Source: Sphagnum compactum (lineage: Eukaryota; Bryophyta; Sphagnopsida; Sphagnales). Taken from it: a DNA stretch of 64,000 nt. Position 1 is the first letter of the stretch, and each line of letters opens with the position of its first letter. Shown piece by piece: positions 48,939 through 61,485 of this stretch. Below the pieces are notes generated by a model. That model was not told the origin of the DNA and did not search any database. It saw only the letters and a program-made list of their open reading frames with translations. Position numbers and translations under genes: made by a program. The stretch covers positions 15,809,579 through 15,873,578 of the forward strand of contig OZ234500.1 of NCBI GenBank assembly GCA_965153455.1, read 5' to 3'.

Positions 48939-49739
48939 ACAGCTAGTGTGTTAGATACCCGAGACTTGCAAACCCTTTACATTGTAACTTTTGAAATTTT
49001 GATATAGATTTTTTTTTTTCGGCCCAAAGTGACTCCAAATGAATATAAACCTTGCGTACAAAATAAGAATACAGTGCCATGCTCTTGCGATACACAATCA
49101 ATCTCAAAACTATTTGCGAGTCATATTTCTTCGCAACACTACAAAAGCCAAAAGACCAAATATACCATCTCACAGACATCGCTAAACTCTAACGGTTAAA
49201 ATCATTCCAGAACAGGTTTGCGAAATCCTACATATCGCAAACGTTTAGCGACATTTTGCAAATCGCAAACTCTTTGCATTAGATATTATATCGGAAACCG
49301 ATAGAGTTTTGAGTCGATTCGCTAAGTTGTAGCGTTGATGAGTTTGTTTCAAAACGTTTCCGATGTTTGTTTTATCGCAAATTCGTAGCGGCATCGTAAA
49401 CATCGCAAAACATTTGCGTTAGACGTTATATCGAAAACCGATAGATTTTGCGTCTATTCGCTAAGTCGTTGCGATGTTGGGTTTGTTGCAAATAATTTTC
49501 GATGTATTGTGAATCACAAATCATGTATAGAAGACATTATAATCGGAAATGTTTTGCGATTGTTTCAGTTTCGGGAGTTGCGAAGAGCTCGCGATTGTAC
49601 GGGTGCGAAGGTGAGGGTTTCGCAAAGGCTTAAGAGTTTGCGAGGAATTGTTGTTCGGAACTGCGGGTTTTCGGAAACTGTTTTCTTTGTTGTTTGCGAT
49701 GATATTTGGATCGCAATATGCCCCTCTTTTGTTGTAGTG
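48939..49739. promoter_or_regulatory. Right subterminal repeats and terminus of the CACTA element
   Basis: About 15 TTGCGA/TCGCAA hexamers lie between 49080 and 49720. A direct repeat of about 100 bp with a period near 135 bp (49265-49367 and 49400-49503) contains ACCGATAGA and ATTCGCTAAGT in both copies. The terminus CTTTTGTTGTAGTG ends at 49739. Confidence 0.8.
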
Positions 49740-49742
49740 AAT

Positions 49743-52700
49743 ATTTATTCTAAAATATATTAGACATATCACTAGATCAAAGGTAGGCTGAAATTTATGG
49801 ATTTCATATTAGACCAAATTATATATATCAAAGTTTAAATACATTACAAAACCCATTCGATCCAAGAAACATGATAACAACAATGCATTATGTTTTCAAG
49901 GGTGACCCATGGTTTCAATTTGCAAATGTAAGTCCCTCACCATGGTGTCCAATTTTGAAATTTTGGTCAAACAAGGTTAATGGTACACTTAGTAATTTTT
50001 TAAAAATGATTATAATCATAGAGAGTTGTGTAATCATGAAAATGACTATAATCATAAAATGGCATAGTTGTAAGACATATATTATTCCATGACTAAATCG
50101 AAACTCTAGTTGTATATGATCAAGTCATGGATGCCATGTTTTGGTGTAGTGGTAAGATATTGTTGAACCCAATTTTTTTTACCTGAAAACTTTAATTTCA
50201 GCTTGCACATTGTCCACAAAGATAACATTGGGCATTCAATTGATTAGTAATCATCTTGATAATGCTTGGAGAATTTGGTGCAGAAATCATTCTCCCAACT
50301 TTTTCCAATGGCAATGAAAGCACTTGCTATGCCATTTTGCCATTCGTTAAACACCATCAAGGTATACAAAGTGTACTATAAAGAACATGGAACAAATATT
50401 ATGCACACTGCATTCCTAATCAATGATTTTGTCACTACATTTCATTCAACAAAAGAGGAAAACATATTTGCTTTAGTTCATTTCAAAGGTTGCATCAAGT
50501 GAAACTAAATTTTGGTCTCCAATTTTTTTGATAATTTCAAATTGCCATGGCATTTGAATATTGAGTGTGAACAATGTGTCATCTTGGTTTGATAGATTCA
50601 AGTCCAAAGGGACATGTTGGACATAAGAAAAAATTGAATTCGGGTTTTTAAAAACTCACATTTTGACACTGATAGGATCCTTGAAGTGTTTCTCTATTAA
50701 TTCATCAACTATTTTATTTGTTAAGTCTTTCACCTTAGATGGAACACAAAAGTGTCATGGGTCATAGGCTCGTTGTTCAATGCCTTATCCCTAACATCGG
50801 CCTTGTGATGAACCACTGCTTGAATAGGAAAGAGGCCTTGCCGTATAAGTCCCATCAAGTGTGCCTTAATACCATTTAACAATTGAGGTCCCAAGGCATG
50901 GTGGTATCCAAGTAGATCTTTCTTGTGGCATATTTGGCCTTATTTGTTTTTATGTTTTCCATGTAGGTATATGTTAGTCCTACCGACACAGCCATGCGTG
51001 GTGTTCTCAATTTTCAAGAATTGCATTTGGGATGTTAGGATGTGATAAGGCTATTAGGGGTTTTTAGCAATTTCATGTTAAATTGAGGAATGATGGGTGT
51101 GCATGGTTGTGTGGGGTTGTTTTTTTGAAATTCGATTATTTTTTTAAACAAAAGCTGGTAATCATAGTTTTAGAATTTTAATTGCATGATTGGGGGTGAG
51201 AAGTTTATAGAGGGTTGGGGTTAAAAGTAGACAACAAAATTTGTAATGTTCAATAAAACATTGGTCTTGTTCTCTTGTTCTGGTATTTAATGGGTAGTTG
51301 TGTAAGCAAGGATGATTTGAGATTCTTAAAATAGTTAAAGGGTGTTAATGAAAGGTCAAATGGATATATAATAATCTTCAAGCAGTATAAGCATGTAAGA
51401 TTAATTCAAGACAACATAATAATTAAAATGAGTAGGGTGATAGGGTGACAATTGTATCATGGATTTCATAATGAATGAGATTTTTATTCAAGTTATAGAA
51501 AATTTTAAGGAAGAGCTGCAAGTATGTATTGAGTCCTAGGCTACGCTAGAGTGGTAGTTCTTAACTAAAGGAAATCTAAGACGCGTCGGATGGTGCGAAT
51601 TAAGTAATCCACCTTGTTGTTAAGAGGCAGTCAACAAATCGGACCGCCCAACCAACGATGATGTCCAATGCTAGGAATTGAAAACCATGCAAAAATTGAG
51701 GTGTTTTCAATTTCGCAAAAACCTTTGCAAATAATTTCAGGTTCATTGCCAGAATCGAGGTCGACTGGCAACAAAATCACCAAGGTACGAGAGTTTGGAA
51801 AAAAATTGATAATACCAAGCTCAAAGGTGTTTGACTTCGAGATGAAGGCGCACCTCTCATGGTTTAGGATCTTCATTGCGAGGGTGTTAGGTCAGTGTCA
51901 AGTCTAGGGGCGATTCTTGGGGTGGCTCTTTGTTCATTTGTGCGACTTGAGGCCTGTAAGACTAGTCATGCACGACACCATGAATTTAACAAAGGGAAAA
52001 AATCTTCGATCCAAATTGACTTGGCGATGAATGTGTGGAAGACTTGGTAACTCGATATGCATGATTGTAATTTATAGGTCAAAGAAAGGAAAGAAAGAAA
52101 TGAAGTAATGGTTTAAAACCATGCTAAAGTAAAATTCTAAAATCCATGAAAAAAGGTTTAAATAAATCTTATGGAGTGAAAAATGAAGGAGGTGAAAATG
52201 ATGTTTTTATTTCTCCTCCCAAGGGCCACCAAACATTGGAACCTTCCATGGGCCACTAAGCAAAATACTCCCCCATTGACCACCAAACTTAAAACCTTCC
52301 ATTGGCCACCAAGCAAAATGCTTCCCCATTGACCTCCAAGCATGGAACATTCCAAGGGCCACCAAGCTTGGAACCTTCCATTGGCCACCAAATTGGCGTC
52401 TTCTCACCTCCTTCCTTTTTTTTTTCTTTAAAAACGTGAATTTCTTTTTCTATTTTTGAACATGATTTTCGATTTGAATATTTTAAAACTTGTTCTTACA
52501 ACTTTCCTTGGGAGGAAAAGAGTAACAAATACTAGTAGACGGTGGAAAAAGGGAAAATAGATTGGATCATAATAGTATCTTTGAAAGAATGGAAATGAGT
52601 AAGGGTAGATTTGGAGCTTGAAATCTTAAAGATTGTTCATAAAAAAAAAACAAATTATTTCACATATGGAGCATTTCAAAACCCAATTAGCAATGAATGG

Positions 52701-53192
52701 CAACAAACAAATATAAACCCAAATGTGTTGTTTTGAAGAAGAACTTTAAAGATAAGAGAACACTTGTAAATAAATGATTCTAAATGTGCTCTTGGGTGTG
52801 TCAATGTGTTTGAAGGATTACAAATTTTGTGTTCCTTTGTGCTTGTAAATTTGCAAGGGAACTTTTGATTATTTTGTTCCCCTTGGACAAAATCCTCGAA
52901 CCGATCCCATGGAATGACCATAATTTCAGTATGGTTATGAAGGCCATGTTTGGTTGTGACATGAAAAAACCACTTGATATCATGTTTTTGAAATGGTCCA
53001 AGAGGAGGAGATTACATTGTTTCCTTCAAGGTTTGAATTAAATCCCTTTCCTTCAAAGCAATAAATGGTTCATTTTGTAATATCTTTGATATACCTACAA
53101 CATCCACAACAACTTTGTAATCTTGGCATGGCATTGCAATAATCAAACTTTATAGTCCCACAAATAAATTTGTCACGTTGGTTATAAACCTT
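49743..53192. repeat. AT-rich DNA with a short GGCCACC minisatellite
   Basis: No gene recognised. At 52212-52395 a phrase like (G/T)GGCCACCAAGC...GGAACCTTCCA recurs about every 30 bases. Short frames at 50266-50502, 51668-51907 and 52829-53041 carry no motif I can identify. Confidence 0.45.
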
Positions 53193-53302
53193 CACTACAA
53201 CAAAAGGTGTCCCTATACGCCAAATGATTTCACTAGATTTTGAGTGAATTCACTGGTTAGTGAACGGGGACTGGTGAACTGCACCCACATTTTGTAGTAG
53301 TG
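53193..53302. mobile_element. CACTA-type MITE, 110 bp, with CTT target duplication
   Basis: It begins CACTACAACAAAAGG and ends CATTTTGTAGTAGTG. CTT flanks both sides (53190-53192 and 53303-53305). It is a relative of the copy at 37726-37876, sharing GATTTCACT and GAGTGAATTCA, and lacks about 40 bp of that copy's interior. Confidence 0.88.
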
Positions 53303-53305
53303 CTT

Positions 53306-53937
53306 AAATTTTAAAGAAGATTATGCAAGAATTGGAATAACAAGAGACGCTGAATGGAAGCCACAATGTTGAATATTCATCACTCAAAATCTTTGCTAGA
53401 TGTCTAAAACCATGAGAAACATTTAGGTTTTACAAACAATTAAAAAGGACATAACAAAAGACTAACGCAACCTTGAACAACTTTCTTGCAAGCATGGATA
53501 GGAAATCAATTTCTTAATTTATTTTGAGCAAAGAATTTTGTTTTGTAAATGGAGTTTAAAACGAAACCATTTATAAAAAAAACCCAGTGATTTAAGTTTG
53601 CCACAAGAACACTTGAAGCCATGGCAACATGTTGTGTTGGTTTGCATCAAGATATGGTTGTGGGTTGGCCATGAATCTTTTCACAAATTGTTTAATTTTA
53701 GATTTAAAAAATGTTTACAACTTTGTTATGGTTCTGCTACACTTGTAATCCTAAGCTTTGTGTGTCGAAATCCAAAAACCTTGAAGAATTTAATTTTAGT
53801 TGGATTTCAAATTTATGTGCATGTGGAAATTCGCATAGAATATGCAAGTGTTATGTAAACCACATTGAAATCCTAATTTATGGTGGTCTTAAGAGGATGT
53901 TTGATGATGTTCTGCAGACAACGTGAGGTAGGGCCTT
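53306..53937. other. Spacer left of the gypsy element
   Basis: AT-rich sequence. Two overlapping plus-strand frames at 53598-53926 have no recognisable motif. Nothing else is seen. Confidence 0.35.
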
Positions 53938-55834
53938 TGACATGCCCTTTTGCTTAGAAGTGTTTTAAGCAAGAACATGTTTCATATTGGGACCACTTTA
54001 GTGCGGCATTAAAGTGATATGAGAGTTAGGCCAAAAATGGTTTTGCAAGGTTCAACTCCTTTCGGATTCAAGAGACATCTAGATTTAGGGGTCTAATTGG
54101 GCTATGGTGGGAGCTTGGGCTCTTGCCGGCTGAGAGGACGACTGGGGGTTGTCCTTGGGATTATAGTGTGGGGCATTATCCCTTTAAAACCTTCAAGGTA
54201 TGATTAAACGTTGTTCTAGGCTAACCCAAAGGGGTTAGCCCTCTAAATCATTTGGGATGATTAGAGTTGTCCCTTTAAAACTTCAAGGTCACCAGACGAA
54301 GGTTAGGCACCTTGGAACATTTTAGGTTATGTCGGTTGAAGTCTTCATCGAACCAACTTTGGGTGTTGGGTTCCAAGGCCCCCGAATCAACCTAGTGTTG
54401 GTTTAGTTTGAATGCCATTTGGGCCAATTATGGGAGTGGGGCCAATGATTGGTTCCAAGTTAAACTAAAATTTAGTTTCAATAGTGAAGTCTAATGAGTT
54501 TAAATAGAGAATCTAAGTTCGTCTTAAATGGTCAAGACTTTGGGACCATTATTAGAAATCATGATTTTTGAAAAGGTTCAACTTGACTAAAATGTCCACA
54601 TTGACCAAAAGGATGTTCACTTTGATTAAATGCATGAGGCATGAAAGACACATGATTCTTTTGGTTGATTTTTTTTACTGAAGTGACCATTTTGACCAAG
54701 TGTTAAATTGTACATCTAGTCAAGAAGGACAATTTTTAAAATGGTCCATCAAGATGCCCATGGCATAGTCAAATCGGCCACACTAAATGGCCATGTTTAG
54801 TCAAATTGGCCATATTAATTTGGTTAACTAGCTTATTTGCTATGCCTACTAACCTACCTACCTACCTATGTTCTAGCTAGCTAGCTATTTACCTAATTAC
54901 TTACCATTTATCTACTTATGTCCTACCTACCTACCTACCTATTTACCTATTACTATTTACCTATTATTTACCAAAATTACCTATTTATTTACCTACTTAC
55001 CTATATTCTATTTATCTATTTACCTACCTATTATCTACATACATTCCTACCTATAGTTTACATAAGTAAGTATGAACATTTAAAAACATAGGTAGGTAGG
55101 CATGTGCACTTACCCATCTACCTAGTTAGGTACCTACTAACCTACTTATGAAAAAATTTGAAATTCAAATGTTGTTATACACATTGACAAAAAAATTCAT
55201 GAAAGTTCAAGGATACATGTTAAATCTATTAGATACAATATTGTTTTACAAAGTGATGGGGTGGTTTGATGGCCAAGACATTGGTGTGGAACCAAGGAGA
55301 CCAAGGTTCAATTTCTTTTACCAACATATATTATGTGGAGTATGTATATTTATATAAATACCTTATACATGTGTGTAAATGTATAATACATATGTCGGTT
55401 GTGGATAGGTAGGTAGGAAACCATGGTGGGTAGGTAGGTCATGGGTGGGTGGGTAGGTAGGTACTTATTAATTTTCTATTATTTACATTTTTATATTTAC
55501 AAATTGAACTATTTTTTTAATTCATTTTTCGAGTTGCCCAAATTTTTGTCCGATTTGATTAGTGAAAAAGACCATTATGGTCAATAAAAAAACCATCATA
55601 AAGTTGGACATGTTCAAATTGACTTGTCCAGTATGATTAAGTGGTCAAATCGACCAAATGTCAAAGTGATTGGTTTTCGGTTTAGTTTTCTAATCAAATA
55701 AACAATGATTTCTTGTAGTGGATTAACCAAGTGTGTCATGGGGTGCATAGGTAGCTAGGAGCTAAAAGAGTTGACACCAGAAGAGCTTAGCAAGGCGCTT
55801 GAACACAAGATGGTAAGTGGGAAAGGGCGTGTCA
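53938..55834 (+). repeat. 5' LTR of the gypsy element, split by a CACTA derivative
   Basis: It pairs with 61486-62206 over its whole length except for 54547-55723. Shared phrases include GAGGACGACTGGGGGTTGTCC and GGGGTGCATAGGTAGCTAGG. The end GGCGTGTCA is directly followed by the primer-binding site. Confidence 0.88.
54547..55720. mobile_element. Non-autonomous CACTA derivative (1174 bp) inside the 5' LTR
   Basis: It interrupts an LTR sequence that is continuous in the 3' LTR (GGGACTAACCAAG). Its ends read CATTATTAGAAATCAT and, inward from the right, CACTACAAGAAATCAT; the latter is a typical CACTA terminus and the former a mutated copy. The flanking triplets are GAC and GAT, a 3-bp duplication with one transition. 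Both subterminal zones repeat TGGTCAA/TTGACCA-like motifs. The interior holds long CTAC/CCTA simple repeats (54840-55050 and 55085-55465) and no coding region. Confidence 0.78.
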
Positions 55835-55918
55835 TTTGGTATTAGAGCAGAAACTTGTTTCAACGAATGAAAAAATGGGAGAGGAAGTAATTGTTGTGTC
55901 ATTTGTGGCAAAGCATTC

Positions 55919-58290
55919 ATGTTGACCAAGGCGAAAATGGTAGTGGTCAAGGTGAAAAAGGCCGCCGCAAAAGAGGTTCATAAGGCGAAAAGAGCGGCCA
56001 ACTTTGCCACAACCAAGCGAGGTTCTGCCAAAAAGCTTCCCAAGATGCCCAAGGGCGAAAAGGAAAAGGCCTTTGGGCCCCTCAACTCGAAAAACATGGA
56101 TGGAAGGGCATCAACAGAAAAGGAGTCTTCCAAATGAGAAGCCTCCAAGGATAAAGTCCATTTGGTGGAGCAAGTTTGATCTTCCTTTGACTCCTTAAAT
56201 TCGAATGAAGAGGAAGAAGAATACCTAGAACACGTTGACATTTTGAAGAAGTTGATCATGAATAAATGATTGGAAAAGCAAGTGGAGGAGGCCAAAAGGG
56301 TGAAGGAAGCCCAAGAGGCAAGGGAGGCCCAAGAGGCCAAGGAAGCTCGAGAGGCAAAATTCCACCTTGAGGCAGAGGAGATCCTCCAAGCTACAAAATA
56401 AGTAGTTTGAATGAAATTCGAATTGGAACATGTCAAAAGTAGGGTCTTTCAAAGGGAAGAAGTCCTTCCCTCTTTGTCCATGCATGTTATGGCAAAAGCC
56501 ATAAAAATGGTGCAAACCATTGTGGTGAATAAAAAAAAGGCCAATGTGGAATTCACCTTGGGGTTGAAAGTAGCCAATAAGGACAAAGGGGCGAGGTCGA
56601 GTGGAAAAATTGCAAGAAACCACAAGAAGCCGCAAAGGCCATGAAAACCCAAATGTTAAAACCTTTCATGGGAAAGGGCATAAAGGCAAAAAAGGTGAGA
56701 TAATGGGCTTTCCAAGTGGAGGCTTACTCCAAGTTTCAAGTAATCAACATGGATGTTGATTGGCTTAGATTGGCACAATTTCTTTTGAGGGACCATGCCT
56801 TAGAATGGTGGACGACACCAAAGGATGTTGAGCCAAACTTGATGGGGACTTTGCTTTGGAGTGCATTCAAGGTGTCGCAACCCTAGCCTTGGGCTCGCGA
56901 CCAAGGCAAGGGCTTGTGAAGGTGCGGGCCAAGAGTGAAGCCCGGGAGTCACATTTCATGCTCCCGGGAATGTGGGAGAGTGTGAGGGAATGAACCTCCA
57001 CATTCCCAAGTGAGCTCTCACTTTGGGAGTTGGAGTCTTGATGGACTTTTAGATTTCTAGAGAGCAATTGCAAGGGTCAAAAAACATTGGATTGAAAATT
57101 TCCTTATATCATTGGAAAGCTCTTGGATCGTAAATGTCTAATATGGGCTCACATGACCCATTTGGGTACTTAAAACACAAGTTATGACCAAAAGAAGGGC
57201 CGGGAGTCAAATTGTCAATTTGACTCTCGACCACTAAAAGTCGAGAATCGTTTTGATTTCCTTGCGTGAAGATGGCATGCCACATACCATTGAAAATCTC
57301 TCAACAAGGGCTATAACTTTGATTTAGACCTCACCTCAATCGGAGGTCTACACACAAAAGTATGCGCCTCCAAAGTCACAAAAGTCCTAATTTTGGGAAT
57401 TTTGGGACTCCCATTTGGGTGCTAGCCTTGTGGCCAGGCACAAAGAATACTATAAGGGGGAAGGTGGTGGCTTCCCCCAAGTCCAGGCCATGGTGAGTTT
57501 TGTAAGTCTGTGTTTGTCCATGGCTCGTTCGTGCACCAAAGATGTTCCAGCTATGCATTAACCAACTTGTTGTTTGGTTTCTGTAGGTCCGTGTGAATAA
57601 TTGATTTGTTTGTCAATATTCCTAGTCCCCATTTCGGAGCTCCAAGATGCCCCTCTACCCCCAAAGTGCTGTGAATCAATGAGTGTGCCCCAACTCCTTC
57701 TCCTTCCGCTGTTTTCACCTTTGGACTCGTAGTTGAGTCCATTAAGGAGCTTGGGGGTGCGTCACAAGGCCAAATTGAATGAAAGATTCACTCCCCACAA
57801 CTAGATCCTAAAGCCTGAACATGAACTTTTGAGTAGGAACTTTTGGGCACGAACTTCTGAGTTTGCGCCAATTTAATGGGCCGAGAGCGATGGGGAAGTA
57901 TGTCTAAACCTTTGTGTCACTAACTTTTGAGCTTCATTCCTTCATGGCTTACATCCTTGGGTTCACAATGCCATTTTGCAAAGGAGTGAAATGCTTGCGA
58001 GTTATCAAGAAATGATGATGGTTGCGAAATGTATGGAAGATGATTCCATGCATAAAAAGGTAGGAATGCTGCAAGTTTTACAACTCACAATGAGAGTGAG
58101 TATTGGGAGCACAATGCAGATTAGAAGCGCCCCAAAAAGGGGCCAAAAGAAAATGTGGGACAAAAACCCACCTAAAGACAAAAGGACTTTGGAGGAAAAG
58201 AAGCCACAAAACGTCACCAAAGTTCGGTGTTTTAATTATAAATAATTGGGACATTTTGCTAAGGATTGTGAAAAAGTAAGGCGTAATTGC
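55919..58290 (+). pseudogene. Degenerate gag, interrupted by a solo LTR
   Basis: A Lys/Ala-rich start (55919-56137) and Glu/Ala-rich helices lead to the capsid-like block LRDHALEWWTTPKDVEPNL (about 56780-56850), typical of Retrotrans_gag. The frame is cut at 56872 by a solo LTR and resumes after 57769 with KLNERFTP. The zinc knuckle at 58228-58269 reads CFNYK-stop-LGHFAKDC: the second Cys is Tyr and the sixth position is a stop. The gene is dead. Confidence 0.75.
56873..57764. mobile_element. Solo LTR (892 bp) in gag, with 5-bp target duplication CAAGG
   Basis: It starts TGTCGCAACC and ends GGTGCGTCA, with CAAGG on both sides (56868-56872 and 57765-57769). It belongs to the same family as 31084-31917. 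The TATA box (TATAA, 57451-57455) and the following hairpin (GGGGGAAG/CTTCCCCC, 57456-57478) are conserved, while much of the rest has diverged. It is unrelated in sequence to the LTRs of the gypsy element it entered. Confidence 0.9.
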
Positions 58291-58674
58291 TCTCACAAGG
58301 GGGATTTACTGCAAAAATGAATGTGGCCAAGTTGAGCTTAAATTTAATCTCATCTTAGGGAACACCTTTTAGACGCTTACCATGTAAATGTTTTGAAAGG
58401 GGGCTCTAAATTAAGAGCCATTATTAGACTAGCAAATAGGTCTATTAGTTTATACATTGAATACCAAACTAATTTAACTAAGGTAGGTATTCATTTGGTT
58501 TCCTTACAAGAATTATAAGAGACCTCATTTTTAATTCTTATGCGTGTGGATGAATTTAGTGCCAAGTCTAAAACCAAAAGGGTTAAGTTTTGACCTACTT
58601 GTATTTCCAACACAATTAATAAATCTTTGGACGTTTTAACATATGAATTTCCTAAAAATTTACCTCCTTTTCAT

Positions 58675-60900
58675 GATGTGGACCATAAAAATGAAGTGGT
58701 GCTTGGTTTCACACCACCTTCTAAGTCACCTTATTGACTTAATTAAAAAAAATTACAAGAGCTCAAAGCTCAACTAAATAATTTAATGGAATGGGGATAC
58801 ATTAGGTCAAGTAAATCACATGATGGATTGCCTGTTTTGTTTGTGGACCAAAAGGATAAAAAATTTCACATCTGCATAAATTACCGCACCTTGAACAAAA
58901 TCATCATTAAGAACAATTACCTTTTGCCCCTAATTGATGATCTTTTCGATCATTTTAATGGGGCTTGTTATTTAATCCATATCGACATGAAGTCGGGCTA
59001 TTATCAAATTCGCATGGGATAAGCAGATGTCAAGAAGACTGCCATGAGAACAATATATGGGTCATACGAGTTCTTGGTCATGCCGTTTGGGCTTTATAAT
59101 GCCCCTTTTATATTTGCCATGTCGATGAATTTTATCTTCCATGAGAAGTTAGATGACTTTGTGATCATTTACATAGATGACATCTTGGTGTATTCCAAGT
59201 CCGTAAAGAAGCATGCGATGCATTTGGAATTTGTGTTGCAAAAGTTCAAAAAGAACAAATTATACACCAATTAGGTGAATTTGGAGATGGAATTTTGGGG
59301 GCATGTGTTATTTTAGGAAGGGGTAAGACTCAACCCAAAGAAAATTGAATAAATTAAGGAATGGCAATGCCCAATGTCCGCCAAAGATGTGAAATCGTTA
59401 TTAGGATTGGTCAACTTTTATAGGAAGTTTATAAAGGATTTCTTGGCATTGGCTAAAGCACTCACTAATCTTTTGAAGAAGGAAGGATCAATGGAGTGGA
59501 AAGGTGAACAACAAAAGGCGTTCAACCTTTTAAAAGGGAAGTTGTTGTTAGCACTAGTGCTATGATTCTCAGATTTTTCAAAGCCGTTTGAAGTGCAGAT
59601 TTGATGTGAATGGATTTGTGATAGGTGGGGTCCTCATACAAGAAGGACACCTAATTGCCTTTGAAAACAAAAAGTTAGCATGGGCCAATTGAGATGGCCA
59701 ACTCATGAAAAGGAACTATTTATAGTAGTGAGTTATTTAAAGGCATGCCAACACTACTTGAGGTTTCATAAAATTAATGTCTTTACGGATAATGTATCCT
59801 TAAGATATTTTGAGACCCAACCAAGGTCCATAGCAAAGCAATTGCATTGATATGATACCTTGGCCCTTATGGACATTGAGTTGATCCATAATCCTGGCAA
59901 AGATAATGTGGTGTCAGATGCGTTAAGTTGCAAAGAGGAATACCAAGGGGAGATGCCTTGGGAAAGTATTCAAATCTTCCAAGCTATGTTTGTTAGAGAA
60001 AGCGATGTAGGGAGGAAAATACAAGAGGCATATGTGGGAGATTGCTTGGTGCAAAATATTTTGAAGACTTGTGTAGAAAAAAAGGTGAAAGGGATCAAAT
60101 TTCCAGACATATTGTTTAAATGGAAGCAATCGCATATTTGTGTTGGATGGAAAATTATGCACGAAGGTCATGCAAGAAGTGCATGATGCATCCATGGCAT
60201 GACATTGTGGAGAGAAAACAACAAGAGAGTTGTTGGGGAAGACTTTCTATTGGCCCAAAATGAAGGAAGATGTGGAACATTACATCCGCATTTGTGTAAA
60301 GTGTCAAAGTACCAAATTAATACACAACAAGAAGTTCAGGCTATGTAGGTCCCTTCCAATCCCCTCGGGTCCATTCGAAAGTGTTACAATGGACTTTATG
60401 ACATGCTTTTTACAATGGGAAGGGATAGATGCCATCTTCGTGGTGGTAGACATATTTTTGAAATTAATTAAATTTGCACCAACCCAAATAAACATTACAG
60501 TGGCAAGGACAGTGAAGCTATTTTTTGACATGTGGGTCTGACATAATGGTATTCCGGAGGTCATAATGAGTGACCAGTATGTGAAATTCACGTTAGAATT
60601 TTGAACGTTATTGATGAAGAAGGTGGGGATGAAGCTAAAATTTAGTGTCGTTTTTCATTTGCAAATCAATGGGCAGACCAAGAGGGTCAAGGAGATATTG
60701 AATTAATATTTCTATAATTATATTATTGGCAATCATAAGGATTGGGGGGACCATCTAGATTTGGTCGAATTTTGCTATTACTCCACAAAACATTCGGCCA
60801 TTAAAATGAGTCCTTTGAGTTGGCCTTGGGAGTTGAATCAAAACAACCCATGGATCTAGCCACTTTTAAAACAAGAGGCACATGTTGCAAAGGTGGTATG
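58675..60900 (+). pseudogene. Degenerate gypsy pol: RT, RNase H and integrase
   Basis: RT (about 58675-59275) shows VLFVDQKDKKFHICINYRTL, IDMKSGYYQIRMG, YEFLVMPFGLYNAPF and the catalytic YIDDILVYS. In-frame stops occur after IRMG, after LYTN and at WGHVLF. RNase H (about 59374-59960) has LLGLVNFYRKFIKDF and NPGKDNVVSDALS. Integrase has the zinc cluster with CVKCQS (60293-60310), the core Asp blocks VTMDF and MSDQYVKF, and the Glu region GQTKRVKEILN. A phrase YRIRWKG near 61330 may be what is left of a C-terminal chromodomain-like end. Several stops show that it is inactive. Confidence 0.88.
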
Positions 60901-61485
60901 GATGTTGAAGAGATGGCTAAGGATCATGAAGAGAGGAAATCGCGGGCCATTAAGTTCTTGGAGAAGGCGTAGGCTAGTCATAAAAAACAAGCCAACAAAT
61001 TGCAAAGGCATATTGAGTTCGAGGTGAGGGACTTAATGTGGTTAAATATAAAGGACTTAAAAATGTTTGAAACTTTGGCAAATAGGTTTGTTCCAAAGTT
61101 GTGCGTCCCTATAATGTCATTTGTAAACCCCACCCGAATGTGTATACTTTGCAATTACCAATGACATTGGTAACCACCCAACCTTTCACGTGTCCAAATT
61201 GAAATCGATTCATGATGATAAGAAAAAAAAGGACCATAAACATGCTTATCACCCAATATTCGATTCATTGAGCATAAACTTGTTAGGGAAATTGAGTGCA
61301 TCTTATCTATGAGACAAACTAAGTGAATTAACAAGTAATATCGAATCAGGTGGAAAGGATGTCACTTGAAAGAGTTTTAGTGAAGGCTTGAAGTATGAGG
61401 GTGGCGAAAGGGGTGGATTCACCATGATAAAGACGATGGGTTATTTGTGTTTACGAGAACATAGACTTTCCAAAAAAAGGGTGAA

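Larger units (their letters stand above)
40912..49739. mobile_element. Full-length CACTA (En/Spm) transposon carrying a SET-domain gene
   Basis: The 8828-bp element starts CACTACTACATATTG and ends, read inward from the right, CACTACAACAAAAGAGGGG. The flanking AAT is duplicated exactly (40909-40911 and 49740-49742). Inside are a TNP2-type transposase (41703-45227, minus), a SET-domain gene (45374-46521, minus) and a TnpA-like gene (47148-48938, plus). Both termini carry dense TTGCGA/TCGCAA subterminal repeats, as CACTA elements do for binding their accessory protein. Its genes are less AT-rich than the surroundings. TNP2 is damaged, while the other two genes are open. Confidence 0.93.

Noticed and set aside
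40912-49739. Possibility that the SET gene is a host gene into which a CACTA element inserted nearby
   Set aside because: The gene lies well inside both ends, between the transposase and the TnpA-like gene, and the AAT duplication brackets the whole 8.8 kb.
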